IMG/VR virus record: IMGVR_UViG_3300033388_003924
Span: 1 to 33,843 of that record
Length of the DNA stretch: 33,843 nucleotides
Strand: one strand, 5' to 3'
Origin: a virus
Shown here: positions 8,240 through 14,517 of the stretch, one piece after another
Layout of the letters: each line of letters opens with the position of its first letter
Numbering within the stretch: position 1 is the first letter of the stretch
Notes under the pieces: model-generated
What the model was told of the DNA's origin: nothing
What the model saw: only the letters and a program-made list of their open reading frames with translations
The model's database searches: none
Translations under genes and position numbers: made by a program

Positions 8240-9136
8240 ATGAAAAAGTATATTCTTATAATATTGTTAGTACCTTGGATTGTTGCAGCTCAAATTGTAA
8301 CTCCAACTATACCTGTTGATGGAAACAATAAACCTGTAAGTCTTATGTATGTACTTACTGATTCAGGTTATGTTGCAGCTAAAGCAAAACCAGAAGATGG
8401 TTCACTTGATGTTAATTTACAAGATCAAACAACAGACCCTGTTGTAGTTCCATTTAATAGAAAAGATGGTTCAACTTTTATTACTGAAGCAACTGTTCAA
8501 GATAGTTCTTTTTTAGTTGTTGATGATACAACTGGACTTGGTATAAGTGATTACTTAGTAATATATAGTGGTGCTATTGGAAGATTTTCACAAATGATAA
8601 TTGATACAGTATCTAATGATACTGTTTTTGTTAATACTCCTTTTGATGTTGCTTATCCTGATTCATCTTTTTTAGATTTCGGTGTTTCTGAAATGGCAGT
8701 TGATGGTTCAAGTACAAGACAGATTTTTGGTGTAAGGGGTGTATCACCTGATACTGTTGGTATATCTCTTGATATAACAAGAATCATATTCACTATCATC
8801 TGTACAACTGCACCAGAATTTACAGATTTTGGTGATATACCAGATGGTTTACCTAAAGGTTTAGTACTTAGAACCAGAAATAATAGATGGTTTAATATCT
8901 TTACAGTTAAAACAAATCAAGGTTTAGCTGCTTTAATGTATGATATACATGTTTATGAAGGTGATAAAGTTTTTAATACTAATACTATCACTGGAAGATT
9001 GACTTTCGCAGGTCAAAATAAAATAGGTGTTGCAATAAGACTTGCACCCGGAGAAGATTTAGAATTTATTGTACAAGATAATTTATCTTCACTAATATCA
9101 TTTAAGGTTGTAGCTGAAGGACACATTGTAAATTAA
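8240..9136 (+). CDS. Secreted or tail-associated beta-rich protein with signal peptide
   Basis: 298 residues. The N-terminus MKKYILIILLVPWIVAAQIV is a canonical Sec signal peptide with a likely cut after AA, before Q, the type common in Bacteroidota; there is no lipobox cysteine. Residues 70-165 carry the module also seen split in the fibre protein (TVQDSSFLVVDDTTGLGISD...MIIDTVSNDTVFVNTPF). The C-terminal half (GLPKGLVLRTRNNRWFNIFT ... LAPGEDLEFIVQDNLSSL) looks like a phage fibre domain. AGGTGGTG precedes the ATG. A signal peptide on a tail-module protein is odd: it may be exported before lysis, or the segment may act in the particle. Confidence 0.6.
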   Translation: MKKYILIILLVPWIVAAQIVTPTIPVDGNNKPVSLMYVLTDSGYVAAKAKPEDGSLDVNLQDQTTDPVVVPFNRKDGSTFITEATVQDSSFLVVDDTTGLGISDYLVIYSGAIGRFSQMIIDTVSNDTVFVNTPFDVAYPDSSFLDFGVSEMAVDGSSTRQIFGVRGVSPDTVGISLDITRIIFTIICTTAPEFTDFGDIPDGLPKGLVLRTRNNRWFNIFTVKTNQGLAALMYDIHVYEGDKVFNTNTITGRLTFAGQNKIGVAIRLAPGEDLEFIVQDNLSSLISFKVVAEGHIVN

Positions 9137-9155
9137 ATATAAACTTAAATATGGG

Positions 9156-9572
9156 ATGGTTATGAACTTTACAGAAAATGGTGATGTACAATTATCTGAT
9201 GGTATGATAATTAAAGATGGTGACACTAAGAATTTAAGTAAAAAACAAATGCTTGAGTTGTATGATACACCTGCTTCAATGTTTCAGATATTAAGTATAA
9301 AAACAAATCAATCTGATATGAAAAAAAGTATGGAAAATTTAATTAAAATGATTGATAAAAAATTTACTGATAAAAAAGATGGGCATGTTATAGGATGCCC
9401 TGTAAATGTTGAAGCAATAGAAGGTATTGTTGAAAATAAAATGGGTGCGATTGTAAAAGATAAAGTTTTATCAACAGCGAGTATTATGAAAGCATTAAGT
9501 ATTATTATTGCTTTTTTTGGTGGTGTAGGATTGGTTGTATATTTTGTTATTCAAGCTGTTCAAAAAATATAG
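9156..9572 (+). CDS. Small membrane protein, possible holin partner
   Basis: 138 residues from the ATG at 9156; an in-frame ATG at 9162 fits the GGGATGG ribosome binding site better, so the true start may be two codons later. The first 110 residues are polar and lysine-rich, with a short CPVN motif. One transmembrane segment lies near the C-terminus (KALSIIIAFFGGVGLVVYFV), followed by a short basic tail. Tail-anchored proteins of this layout often sit next to phage holins. The holin gene follows after 13 bases, so a role in lysis is inferred. Confidence 0.55.
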   Translation: MVMNFTENGDVQLSDGMIIKDGDTKNLSKKQMLELYDTPASMFQILSIKTNQSDMKKSMENLIKMIDKKFTDKKDGHVIGCPVNVEAIEGIVENKMGAIVKDKVLSTASIMKALSIIIAFFGGVGLVVYFVIQAVQKI

Positions 9573-9585
9573 GAGTATAAAAATT

Positions 9586-10002
9586 ATGGATATAGGTAGT
9601 ATACTTTCAACAATAATTTCACCAATTACAATTATGATTGATGAAGTATTTACTTCAGATGATGAAAGATTACAAGCTAAAAATAAACTTGCTGAAATTG
9701 AAAAAGCAGCTAGTTTAAAACTTATTGATTATGAAAAAAATATAATAGATAAGAAAGCTGAAATCATGGTTGCAGAATTAAAGCAAGATGATAAATATAC
9801 TAAAAGAGCAAGACCTACAATAATTTACATGGGTTTAATTGTTCTAGTTGTTAATAATGTTTTGTTACCTTGGATAAGTCATTTTATAGGTTCTGCACCT
9901 CCAGCAATAGCTATACCTGCTGAATTCTGGTATGCTTGGGCAGGTGTTACCGGTGTTTATGCTTTTGGAAGAACTAAAGAAAAATTAAATGGGAATACTT
10001 AA
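9586..10002 (+). CDS. Holin, GTA-type three-TM family
   Basis: 138 residues. The start at 9586 (MDIGSILSTIISP) is chosen over an in-frame ATG at 9535 because AGGAG lies at 9571-9575 and the longer form would overlap the upstream gene. The order of features matches the GTA_holin_3TM family: hydrophobic N-terminus, FTSDDERLQAKNKLAEIE, a charged helix, then TKRARPTIIYMGLIVLVVNN, and a second hydrophobic pair ending AFGRTKEKLN. Such proteins form holes in the inner membrane at lysis. It sits between a tail-anchored protein and the DUF5675 protein, forming a lysis cassette. Confidence 0.8.
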   Translation: MDIGSILSTIISPITIMIDEVFTSDDERLQAKNKLAEIEKAASLKLIDYEKNIIDKKAEIMVAELKQDDKYTKRARPTIIYMGLIVLVVNNVLLPWISHFIGSAPPAIAIPAEFWYAWAGVTGVYAFGRTKEKLNGNT

Positions 10003-10440
10003 ATGAAACTAATTCTATATAGGGCATGGAGTAATGATAATGAAACTCTTGGTGTACTATCAATAGATAATGTTGAACAATGTTTTATTTTAGAAGATCA
10101 ATACCAAGATAAAAAGATTGCTGGAGAAACAAGAATTCCTTCAGGTACTTATAAAATTGGTTTAAGGATAGAGGGTAAACTAAATGTTAAGTATAAAAAA
10201 AGATTTCCTGATACACATAAGGGAATGCTGCATATTGAAAACATTCCAGATTTCAAATATGTTTACATCCATATTGGAAACACTGATGATGATACTCTTG
10301 GTTGTTTGCTTACTGGTAGACAAGCTGAAATTGAAAAAGGAAAAGTAACAATACTTAATTCAACAGTTGCTTATAAAGAACTGTATGAAAAAGTTATTGA
10401 TAAAGCATTAAGTAATGAATTATTCATTCAAATAATATAA
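10003..10440 (+). CDS. DUF5675 family protein, candidate lysis enzyme
   Basis: 145 residues, starting directly after the holin stop codon. It shows the DUF5675 pattern: LYR.W.NDNETLGVLSID near the start, FILED.YQ....AGETRIPSGTYKI at 28-52, then VYIHIGNTDDDTLGCLLTGR at 87-106. The H90...G100-C101 arrangement resembles the His/Cys active site of YkuD-type L,D-transpeptidases, but that is only a similarity of pattern. No conventional endolysin is visible in the window, and this gene closes the lysis cassette, so it may do or assist wall degradation. It has no signal peptide, so it would need the holin. Confidence 0.7.
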   Translation: MKLILYRAWSNDNETLGVLSIDNVEQCFILEDQYQDKKIAGETRIPSGTYKIGLRIEGKLNVKYKKRFPDTHKGMLHIENIPDFKYVYIHIGNTDDDTLGCLLTGRQAEIEKGKVTILNSTVAYKELYEKVIDKALSNELFIQII

Positions 10441-10448
10441 AAAGAGCT

Positions 10449-10552
10449 TAGACTTTTTGCACTTTTTTATACCCTATTTATTACTACTTCTCATATATAT
10501 ATATTTACTTTTCTATAATCAGTAATATATAGGGGGTAAAAAAGTCTAAAAT
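10449..10552 (+). repeat. 100-bp dyad repeat, copy A (inverted relative to copy B at 27449-27551)
   Basis: The left arm (TAGACTTTTT at 10449, then GCAC, then TTTTTTATACCC) is answered by the right arm (GGGGGTAAAAAAGTCTA at 10532-10548) around an AT-rich centre of about 60 bases. The reverse complement of 27449-27551 aligns across the full length at roughly three quarters to four fifths identity by hand. Shared blocks include AGACTTTTTGCAC, TTTTTATACCC, TTACTAC, TCATAT, CAGTAA and TATAGGGGG. Runs of five G or C occur only in these two elements. Confidence 0.8.
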
Positions 10553-10633
10553 TTTTTTACTTATTCAGTTACTTATTTGATATGTTTTTTATAAATTGCA
10601 AGTCAAGATTTTAAAATAATTTATAAAGGACAT

Positions 10634-10712
10634 TTTGACAGATGAACTTAAAGCACTTAAAAAATTTAAATATGATTTGTCTTACTTCCCTATAGTAAGA
10701 ACATCTGTCAAA
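10634..10712 (+). promoter_or_regulatory. Structured RNA leader: start-codon-sequestering stem
   Basis: TTTGACAGATG (10634-10644) is perfectly complementary to CATCTGTCAAA (10702-10712), an 11-bp stem. Inside it, TCTTAC (10680-10685) pairs with GTAAGA (10695-10700). The outer stem buries the ATG of a small ORF (10642-10695) that fills the loop. CTTAC/GTAAG segments also occur in the following terminator hairpin, so alternative pairings are possible. The layout is like an attenuator: leader ORF, competing hairpins, terminator, then the regulated gene. The function is inferred. Confidence 0.5.
10642..10695 (+). CDS. Candidate 17-residue leader peptide
   Basis: ATG at 10642 to TAG at 10693-10695 encodes MNLKHLKNLNMICLTSL, with five leucines in 17 residues. 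AAAGGA lies upstream at 10625-10630, at a rather long spacing. The bases around the start, GACAGATG, are the same as at the starts at 13020 and 18238, which also open new gene groups. The ORF spans the inner hairpin of the leader structure, so ribosome passage would disturb it. A short ORF can arise by chance, so confidence is limited. Confidence 0.35.
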   Translation: MNLKHLKNLNMICLTSL

Positions 10713-10755
10713 GCTGGTAAGGTTTTCTCTCCTGATTATCCTTACCAGCATTTTT
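10713..10755 (+). terminator. Intrinsic terminator or attenuator hairpin before the helicase gene
   Basis: GCTGGTAAGG (10713-10722) pairs perfectly with CCTTACCAGC (10740-10749) around a 17-base loop, followed by ATTTTT. It ends 3 bases before the helicase ATG, which has no Shine-Dalgarno sequence. It could end late transcription, or act conditionally on the replication operon together with the leader ORF. Confidence 0.65.
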
Positions 10756-10758
10756 ATT

Positions 10759-12330
10759 ATGACAACATACACTTTAACTGATTACCAAAAAGAATTGTCA
10801 AGTAAACATATTGATACTCTTCATAAGCATAAGATTCTTTACTATGTTATGGAGCAAAGAACCTATAAAACTATTACTGCACTTCTTACAATTCAAAAGT
10901 ATTATAACAAGTATAAACCAAGAGACGGTAAAAATCATAATAAAGTTTTATTTGTTACAGGTAAAAAAATTATTAAAGATATTGAACTTGATATAAGTAT
11001 GTTGAAAAAAATACTTAAAGATAAGTATACACTTCAGATTGATGTAATAAATTATGAAATGCTGCACAAAATAAATAAAGATAATGATTATACTTTTATA
11101 GTTGTTGATGAACCTCAAACCCTTGGAGCTTTCCCAAAACCAAATTTAAGAACCAGATTATTAAAAGATATAGTTCAGTATAAACTTTTGATATTATTAT
11201 CAGGTACACCAACACCTGAAGGATTTTCTCAAATCTATCATCAACTTTATATTTCAATGAATACACCTTTCAAACAATGGGGTAATTTTTATAATTGGGT
11301 TAGTGCTGGATTTGTTGAACCTACTGAATTAAGAATTACTGGAAGAACAATAAAAATTTATAAGAATGCAAGAGAAGACAAAATTTTACCTTATGTAAAA
11401 CCTTTTATGATTACTTTTACACAAAAGCAAGCAGGGTTTAAACAAAAAGCTCCAATGGATATTATTAGACTTGTGCCCGGTAAACCTTCAATACAAAACT
11501 TGATTAAGATATTACTTAAAGATAGATATTATAAATGTAGAAAATTTGAAGGTGAGATAATTGCTGATACTGCTGTTGCCTTACAACAGAAAATACATCA
11601 ATTATCTTCAGGTACAATTATTTGTACACATCCAACAGAAACAGTAACAGTAAAGAAAAAAATAATTGACCCTGAACTAAGAAAAAAAGTAGAAGTTGAA
11701 ATTGAAGAACCAAAAAAGATTTATAAAATTCTGGATGAATCAAAAGCTGATTTTATTGAAGAAGAGTACAAGGATAAAAAGATTGCAATTTTTTATAAGT
11801 ATATATCAGAAGGAACTGTTTTAAGGAAAAGATTTAATACAACTGAGGACAACCACGAATTTAATGCTTCAGAAGATTTGGTTTTTATATCTCAATTTAG
11901 AAGTGGTTCAAGAGGTATAAACTTAAGTACAGCTGATTTAATAATTGCATACAATATTGATTTCAGTTATGAGATTTATTCTCAATTCAGACAAAGGTTA
12001 AGCTCCAAGGATAGAAAAGAACAACCTATAATACATTGGTTGTTTACAGCTTATGGTATGGAAGATAGGATATACTTAAAAGTAATAGAAAAAGAATCAT
12101 ATACATTAACATATTTTAAGGAAGATTATATGAGTACAAAAATAACACAATCAGTATTAAGGGAAGCATTAAGTATTAAGAATGCTATTTATAAACTTAC
12201 TGTTGAAATTCAGAATATGAATGCAGCAACAGACCTTGAAACACTTAAGTATTGTAAGGAGCAATTTATAAAGACCGGGTTAATTGAAGAAAAAGATTTT
12301 GATTCACCTTATGGTAAAGAAAAGAAATGA
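10759..12330 (+). CDS. SF2/SNF2-type DEAD-like helicase with degenerate P-loop
   Basis: 523 residues. Motifs in order: a Walker A-like MEQRTYKT (31-38), VVDEPQ (Walker B, D117-E118), LSGTPTP (148-153), and a C-terminal helicase domain with FISQFRSGSRGINLSTADLI and YSQFRQRLSS (motifs V and VI). Phage relatives usually read RTGKT at the P-loop; here the glycine before lysine is a tyrosine. The start has no Shine-Dalgarno sequence, lies immediately after a terminator-like hairpin, and is kept because the conserved N-terminal region begins soon after it. It opens the DNA metabolism operon; a role in replication, recombination or transcription remodelling is expected. Confidence 0.8.
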   Translation: MTTYTLTDYQKELSSKHIDTLHKHKILYYVMEQRTYKTITALLTIQKYYNKYKPRDGKNHNKVLFVTGKKIIKDIELDISMLKKILKDKYTLQIDVINYEMLHKINKDNDYTFIVVDEPQTLGAFPKPNLRTRLLKDIVQYKLLILLSGTPTPEGFSQIYHQLYISMNTPFKQWGNFYNWVSAGFVEPTELRITGRTIKIYKNAREDKILPYVKPFMITFTQKQAGFKQKAPMDIIRLVPGKPSIQNLIKILLKDRYYKCRKFEGEIIADTAVALQQKIHQLSSGTIICTHPTETVTVKKKIIDPELRKKVEVEIEEPKKIYKILDESKADFIEEEYKDKKIAIFYKYISEGTVLRKRFNTTEDNHEFNASEDLVFISQFRSGSRGINLSTADLIIAYNIDFSYEIYSQFRQRLSSKDRKEQPIIHWLFTAYGMEDRIYLKVIEKESYTLTYFKEDYMSTKITQSVLREALSIKNAIYKLTVEIQNMNAATDLETLKYCKEQFIKTGLIEEKDFDSPYGKEKK

Positions 12331-12485
12331 AAAAGAAATTAAAAATATTAGCTAATGAACATTGGAATTATATAGAAAAATTATTAAAAGCACATAATGA
12401 AAATGAGGTTATACTTAAAAAAATTGAGTTTCATTATAAAACTGCTTTTATTCATGGGTGGAAACATTGTAAGGAGAAAAAATAA
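12327..12485 (+). CDS. Small lysine-rich phage protein (52 aa)
   Basis: The ATG overlaps the helicase stop codon (ATGA), so translation is probably coupled. The product begins MKKKLKILANEHWNYIEKLL and ends KTAFIHGWKHCKEKK. The 'Y..AFIHG.KH' ending is common in tiny proteins next to phage nuclease and replication genes. It has no transmembrane segment. Function is unknown. Confidence 0.6.
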   Translation: MKKKLKILANEHWNYIEKLLKAHNENEVILKKIEFHYKTAFIHGWKHCKEKK

Positions 12486-12674
12486 TTGAAAACACAAAGA
12501 CAAATTAAAAATAAAATTAAAGAAGAAACAAAAAGATTTTTAGAATGCCAAAAAACATCAAAACATTTTCATGTTGATGAAGATAAGCTTATGCAAATGG
12601 CATATCAAAGGGAACTAAAATTAAGAACTGGAAAAATTAAAGCTTTAAAATGGGTATTGAATGAATATACTTGA
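12486..12674 (+). CDS. Small charged helical protein (62 aa)
   Basis: The start is a TTG at 12486, directly after the previous stop, with AAGGAG upstream at a good distance. The product is highly charged and helical and ends LRTGKIKALKWVLNEYT, an ending seen in small phage proteins of replication modules. It overlaps the nuclease gene by 14 bases. No family or function is recognised. Confidence 0.55.
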   Translation: MKTQRQIKNKIKEETKRFLECQKTSKHFHVDEDKLMQMAYQRELKLRTGKIKALKWVLNEYT

Positions 12675-12945
12675 AAGTAAAATTCAATCTGAATACATTA
12701 AATATTTAAATGGAAAAGGTTTTAAAGCTGTAAGACATCATCCAACAAGAGCAGGTGAACCTGATACTATATGCTGTATACATGGTAGATATGTTGAAAT
12801 AGAATTTAAAAAACTTACTGGTATACAATCTGCTTTACAAAAAATATCAAGAAGGTTATGTATAAAAGCTGGAGGTGAGTACTGGATAATAAAAAGCTTA
12901 ACACAATTACAAAGAAAAATAAACAGGTTAAGTAAAAAACTTTAA
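12661..12945 (+). CDS. VRR-NUC domain nuclease
   Basis: 94 residues, the full length of a stand-alone VRR-NUC domain. E5 in the first helix, GEPD (32-35), the strand YVEIEFKK (44-51) and Q60 follow the family pattern 'E..IQ...I..L...G......R.....G.PD......G...EVK......Q'. The usual E-x-K appears as E46-I-E48-F-K50, a small deviation. Phage VRR-NUC proteins are Holliday-junction or flap nucleases working next to SNF2 helicases, as here. Confidence 0.8.
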   Translation: MNILESKIQSEYIKYLNGKGFKAVRHHPTRAGEPDTICCIHGRYVEIEFKKLTGIQSALQKISRRLCIKAGGEYWIIKSLTQLQRKINRLSKKL

Positions 12946-12951
12946 AAAGTA

Positions 12952-12983
12952 TTTGCTTATTAAAAATGTATTAAGTATTTTTG
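12952..12983 (+). promoter_or_regulatory. Bacteroidota-type promoter (TTTG-N20-TATTTTTG)
   Basis: TTTG at 12952-12955 is followed after exactly 20 bases by TATTTTTG at 12976-12983. This matches the known Bacteroidota sigma consensus TTTG-N19-21-TANNTTTG. It lies 37 bases before a gene start in a gap between genes. The 14 bases TATTTTTGTAACTC recur identically at 14097-14110, also just before a gene. Confidence 0.7.
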
Positions 12984-13019
12984 TAACTCATAAATAAAAA
13001 TAATTGGGAGAAAAGACAG

Positions 13020-13298
13020 ATGGAAAAAATTTCTTATGCAGGTAGTAACTGGTTTATTAAAAAAGAAACAAACACCTCTTTAATATTAAGTAAAACCTTC
13101 AAAGGGTTTGATTCACCTCTTATAATTACAACAACTCTTGATGATCATTTACTTGATTTACCAACACCTGAAGCACCAAACAAAAAAACTATTTCAAGAA
13201 CAATGGGAGAACCAATACTAAAAGAATTTGACTTGGAAGCTATAGAAGAATTATCTAAATCATCTGGATATAAAAAAAGAAAAATTAAGTATTCTTAA
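13020..13298 (+). CDS. Hypothetical protein (92 aa)
   Basis: First gene after the promoter at 12952-12983, with GGGAG upstream and a GACAGATG start context. The product begins MEKISYAGSNWFIKKETNTS, carries LDLPTPEAPNKK in the middle and ends in a basic tail (KKRKIKYS). It is soluble. I recognise no domain. The basic tail and the following histone-like gene hint at nucleic-acid contact, which is only inference. Confidence 0.6.
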   Translation: MEKISYAGSNWFIKKETNTSLILSKTFKGFDSPLIITTTLDDHLLDLPTPEAPNKKTISRTMGEPILKEFDLEAIEELSKSSGYKKRKIKYS

Positions 13299-13332
13299 CT
13301 AAATTTTTAACAAACAAAAGGAGTATTAAAAA

Positions 13333-14022
13333 ATGGCAAGTCCAATATTAGAAAGACTAAGAAAACAAGCAATGAAAGAACTTAAGGAAGAAAAAGCAGT
13401 TGATGGTAAAGCTGAAGCAGCAGAAGAAAAGAAAGCAAAAGCAGCAGCAAAGAAAGCAGCAGCAGAACAGAAGAAGAAAGATGTACTGGAAGCAGCAGCT
13501 GAAGCAAAGAAAGAAAAAGCAGCAGCAAAGAAAGCTGGTAAAGGTAAAACTGGAGTTGCGGCAATAAAAGCAGCAGCAAAGAAGACAGCAGAAAAGAAAG
13601 CTGGTGCAGGTACTTTAACACTTAAAGCTAAAGAAGCAGCAAAGAAAAAAGCAGCAGTTGCTAAAAATAAAGTTACACCCGGTAAGAAACTTAAAGGAAC
13701 TGAAGTACAAACTGGTGCTGGTTTTTTCTATACTCAACATCTTACTTCACCTCAAAAAGAAATAAAAGAAAATATAGAAGGTACACCTTACTATATAACA
13801 AACCATGGAAGGGTTTATTCCAAAAAGAACAATGGACAATTAAAAGAATGTGTAACATTGATTTATGGAAGAGTACCAATAGCTGATTTAAGAGCTTCAG
13901 GTGATAGAGTAAGGTTTAAAATTGCAGATATGATTGCTGAATATTTTACTGCAAAGCAAGCAAAAAGATTTGCTGAATTAAATAATGAATATGTTGTTGG
14001 TAAAAAAATAAAAAAGAAATAA
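13333..14022 (+). CDS. Histone H1-like Lys/Ala tail fused to NUMOD4-like DNA-binding domain
   Basis: 229 residues, with AGGAG before the ATG. Residues 15-115 are almost only alanine and lysine with some glutamate (AAEEKKAKAAAKKAAAEQKK and similar), like the C-terminal tail of histone H1. Residues 150-220 resemble NUMOD4/HNH-associated modules: PYYITNHGRVYSKKNNGQLK, then FKIADMIAEYFT, as in 'Y.VSN.GRVRS......LV.EAF'. No HNH catalytic motif follows. It may bind or compact phage DNA near the replication site. It is the last gene before a strong terminator. Confidence 0.65.
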   Translation: MASPILERLRKQAMKELKEEKAVDGKAEAAEEKKAKAAAKKAAAEQKKKDVLEAAAEAKKEKAAAKKAGKGKTGVAAIKAAAKKTAEKKAGAGTLTLKAKEAAKKKAAVAKNKVTPGKKLKGTEVQTGAGFFYTQHLTSPQKEIKENIEGTPYYITNHGRVYSKKNNGQLKECVTLIYGRVPIADLRASGDRVRFKIADMIAEYFTAKQAKRFAELNNEYVVGKKIKKK

Positions 14023-14036
14023 TACTTAAGAAAAAT

Positions 14037-14077
14037 GAAACAGGTTATTATACTTTTTTATTATAATAACCTGTTTC
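14037..14077 (+). terminator. Strong intrinsic terminator
   Basis: GAAACAGGTTATTATA (14037-14052) is perfectly complementary to TATAATAACCTGTTTC (14062-14077), a 16-bp stem with a 9-base T-rich loop. AT-rich sequence with T-runs follows. It lies 15 bases after the histone-like gene and could work in both directions. Confidence 0.85.
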
Positions 14078-14104
14078 TATTTATAAAATTTTTTATTATT
14101 TTTG
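14074..14104 (+). promoter_or_regulatory. Bacteroidota-type promoter before the atypical gene pair
   Basis: TATTTTTG at 14097-14104 matches TANNTTTG. At a 19-base spacing upstream lies TTTC (14074-14077), three of four bases of TTTG, which overlaps the foot of the terminator stem. The identical 14-mer TATTTTTGTAACTC at the stronger promoter (12976-12989) supports it. The gene start is 38 bases downstream. Confidence 0.55.
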
Positions 14105-14141
14105 TAACTCTAGTTTTAATTAAAAAAAATCAGGAGGACAA

Positions 14142-14423
14142 ATGACTTTACCAGACAAGATGAAAGTAGTGGCGCATGATGGAGAAATAAGAATTAAGCA
14201 AAAAGATGGCAAGTATGATTTTATACAAGGGACGGTAGTTCTATTATCAGACGCAATAAAGATAGCACAGGATCACGCAGACGAAGCGGTTAAGGATGAA
14301 CGGGAAAGAATCATAAGACGGATTGAAACAGTCAGAGATAAATTCCACAAGAAACTTGAAAAAGACGAGATATACGCTTGCAATGAAATTCTTGAACAAA
14401 TCAAAGGAGCGTGTGATGGATAA
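14142..14423 (+). CDS. Hypothetical protein with foreign base composition (93 aa)
   Basis: AGGAGG precedes the ATG. The product starts MTLPDKMKVVAHDGEIRIKQ and has a long charged helix (DEAVKDERERIIRRIETVRD). About ten or more CpG dinucleotides occur within 282 bases (gcg, acg, cgg codons), whereas CpG is rare in the neighbours outside CCGG. Codons such as GCG, ACG, GAC and CGG are atypical for this phage. It lies behind a terminator and its own promoter, so it looks like a recently acquired moron-type gene. Function is unknown. Confidence 0.7.
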   Translation: MTLPDKMKVVAHDGEIRIKQKDGKYDFIQGTVVLLSDAIKIAQDHADEAVKDERERIIRRIETVRDKFHKKLEKDEIYACNEILEQIKGACDG

Positions 14424-14517
14424 TATATTTGCATTTTTTGAATGGTTGAATAAAATCACTCAACCAATTCGTGATCTTAAAATGGAATTGACAGGAGGTT
14501 TTAAAACATGGCATTAA
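14416..14517 (+). CDS. Small protein (33 aa) in the atypical unit
   Basis: ATG at 14416 with AAAGGAG upstream, overlapping the previous gene by 8 bases and the next by 10. The product MDNIFAFFEWLNKITQPIRD continues to a TWH ending and is amphipathic with aromatic residues. Its start lies in the same non-typical segment as the upstream gene. The close packing and ribosome binding site support it. Function is unknown; it might be a partner of the upstream protein. Confidence 0.5.
   Translation: MDNIFAFFEWLNKITQPIRDLKMELTGGFKTWH

Larger units (their letters stand above)
10441..10758 (+). other. Non-coding control region between lysis and replication modules
   Basis: This 318-base gap holds, in order: repeat copy A (10449-10552); an AT-rich stretch without recognisable features (10553-10620); a structured leader with a small ORF (10634-10712); and a hairpin plus T-run (10713-10755) that ends 3 bases before the helicase gene. 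It marks the change from late structural genes to DNA metabolism genes. I find no clear Bacteroidota promoter match in it. Confidence 0.6.

Noticed and set aside
10500-10530. TATATATATA tract in copy A as a sigma70-type promoter
   Set aside because: AT-rich sequence gives many TATAAT-like words here; no -35 partner or start site can be supported.
13382-13621. Leucine-rich reading frame on the - strand opposite the Lys/Ala-rich gene
   Set aside because: It is a mirror of the repetitive GCA/AAG codons on the + strand, has no ribosome binding site and overlaps a well-supported gene. Other - strand frames in the window are shadows of the same kind.
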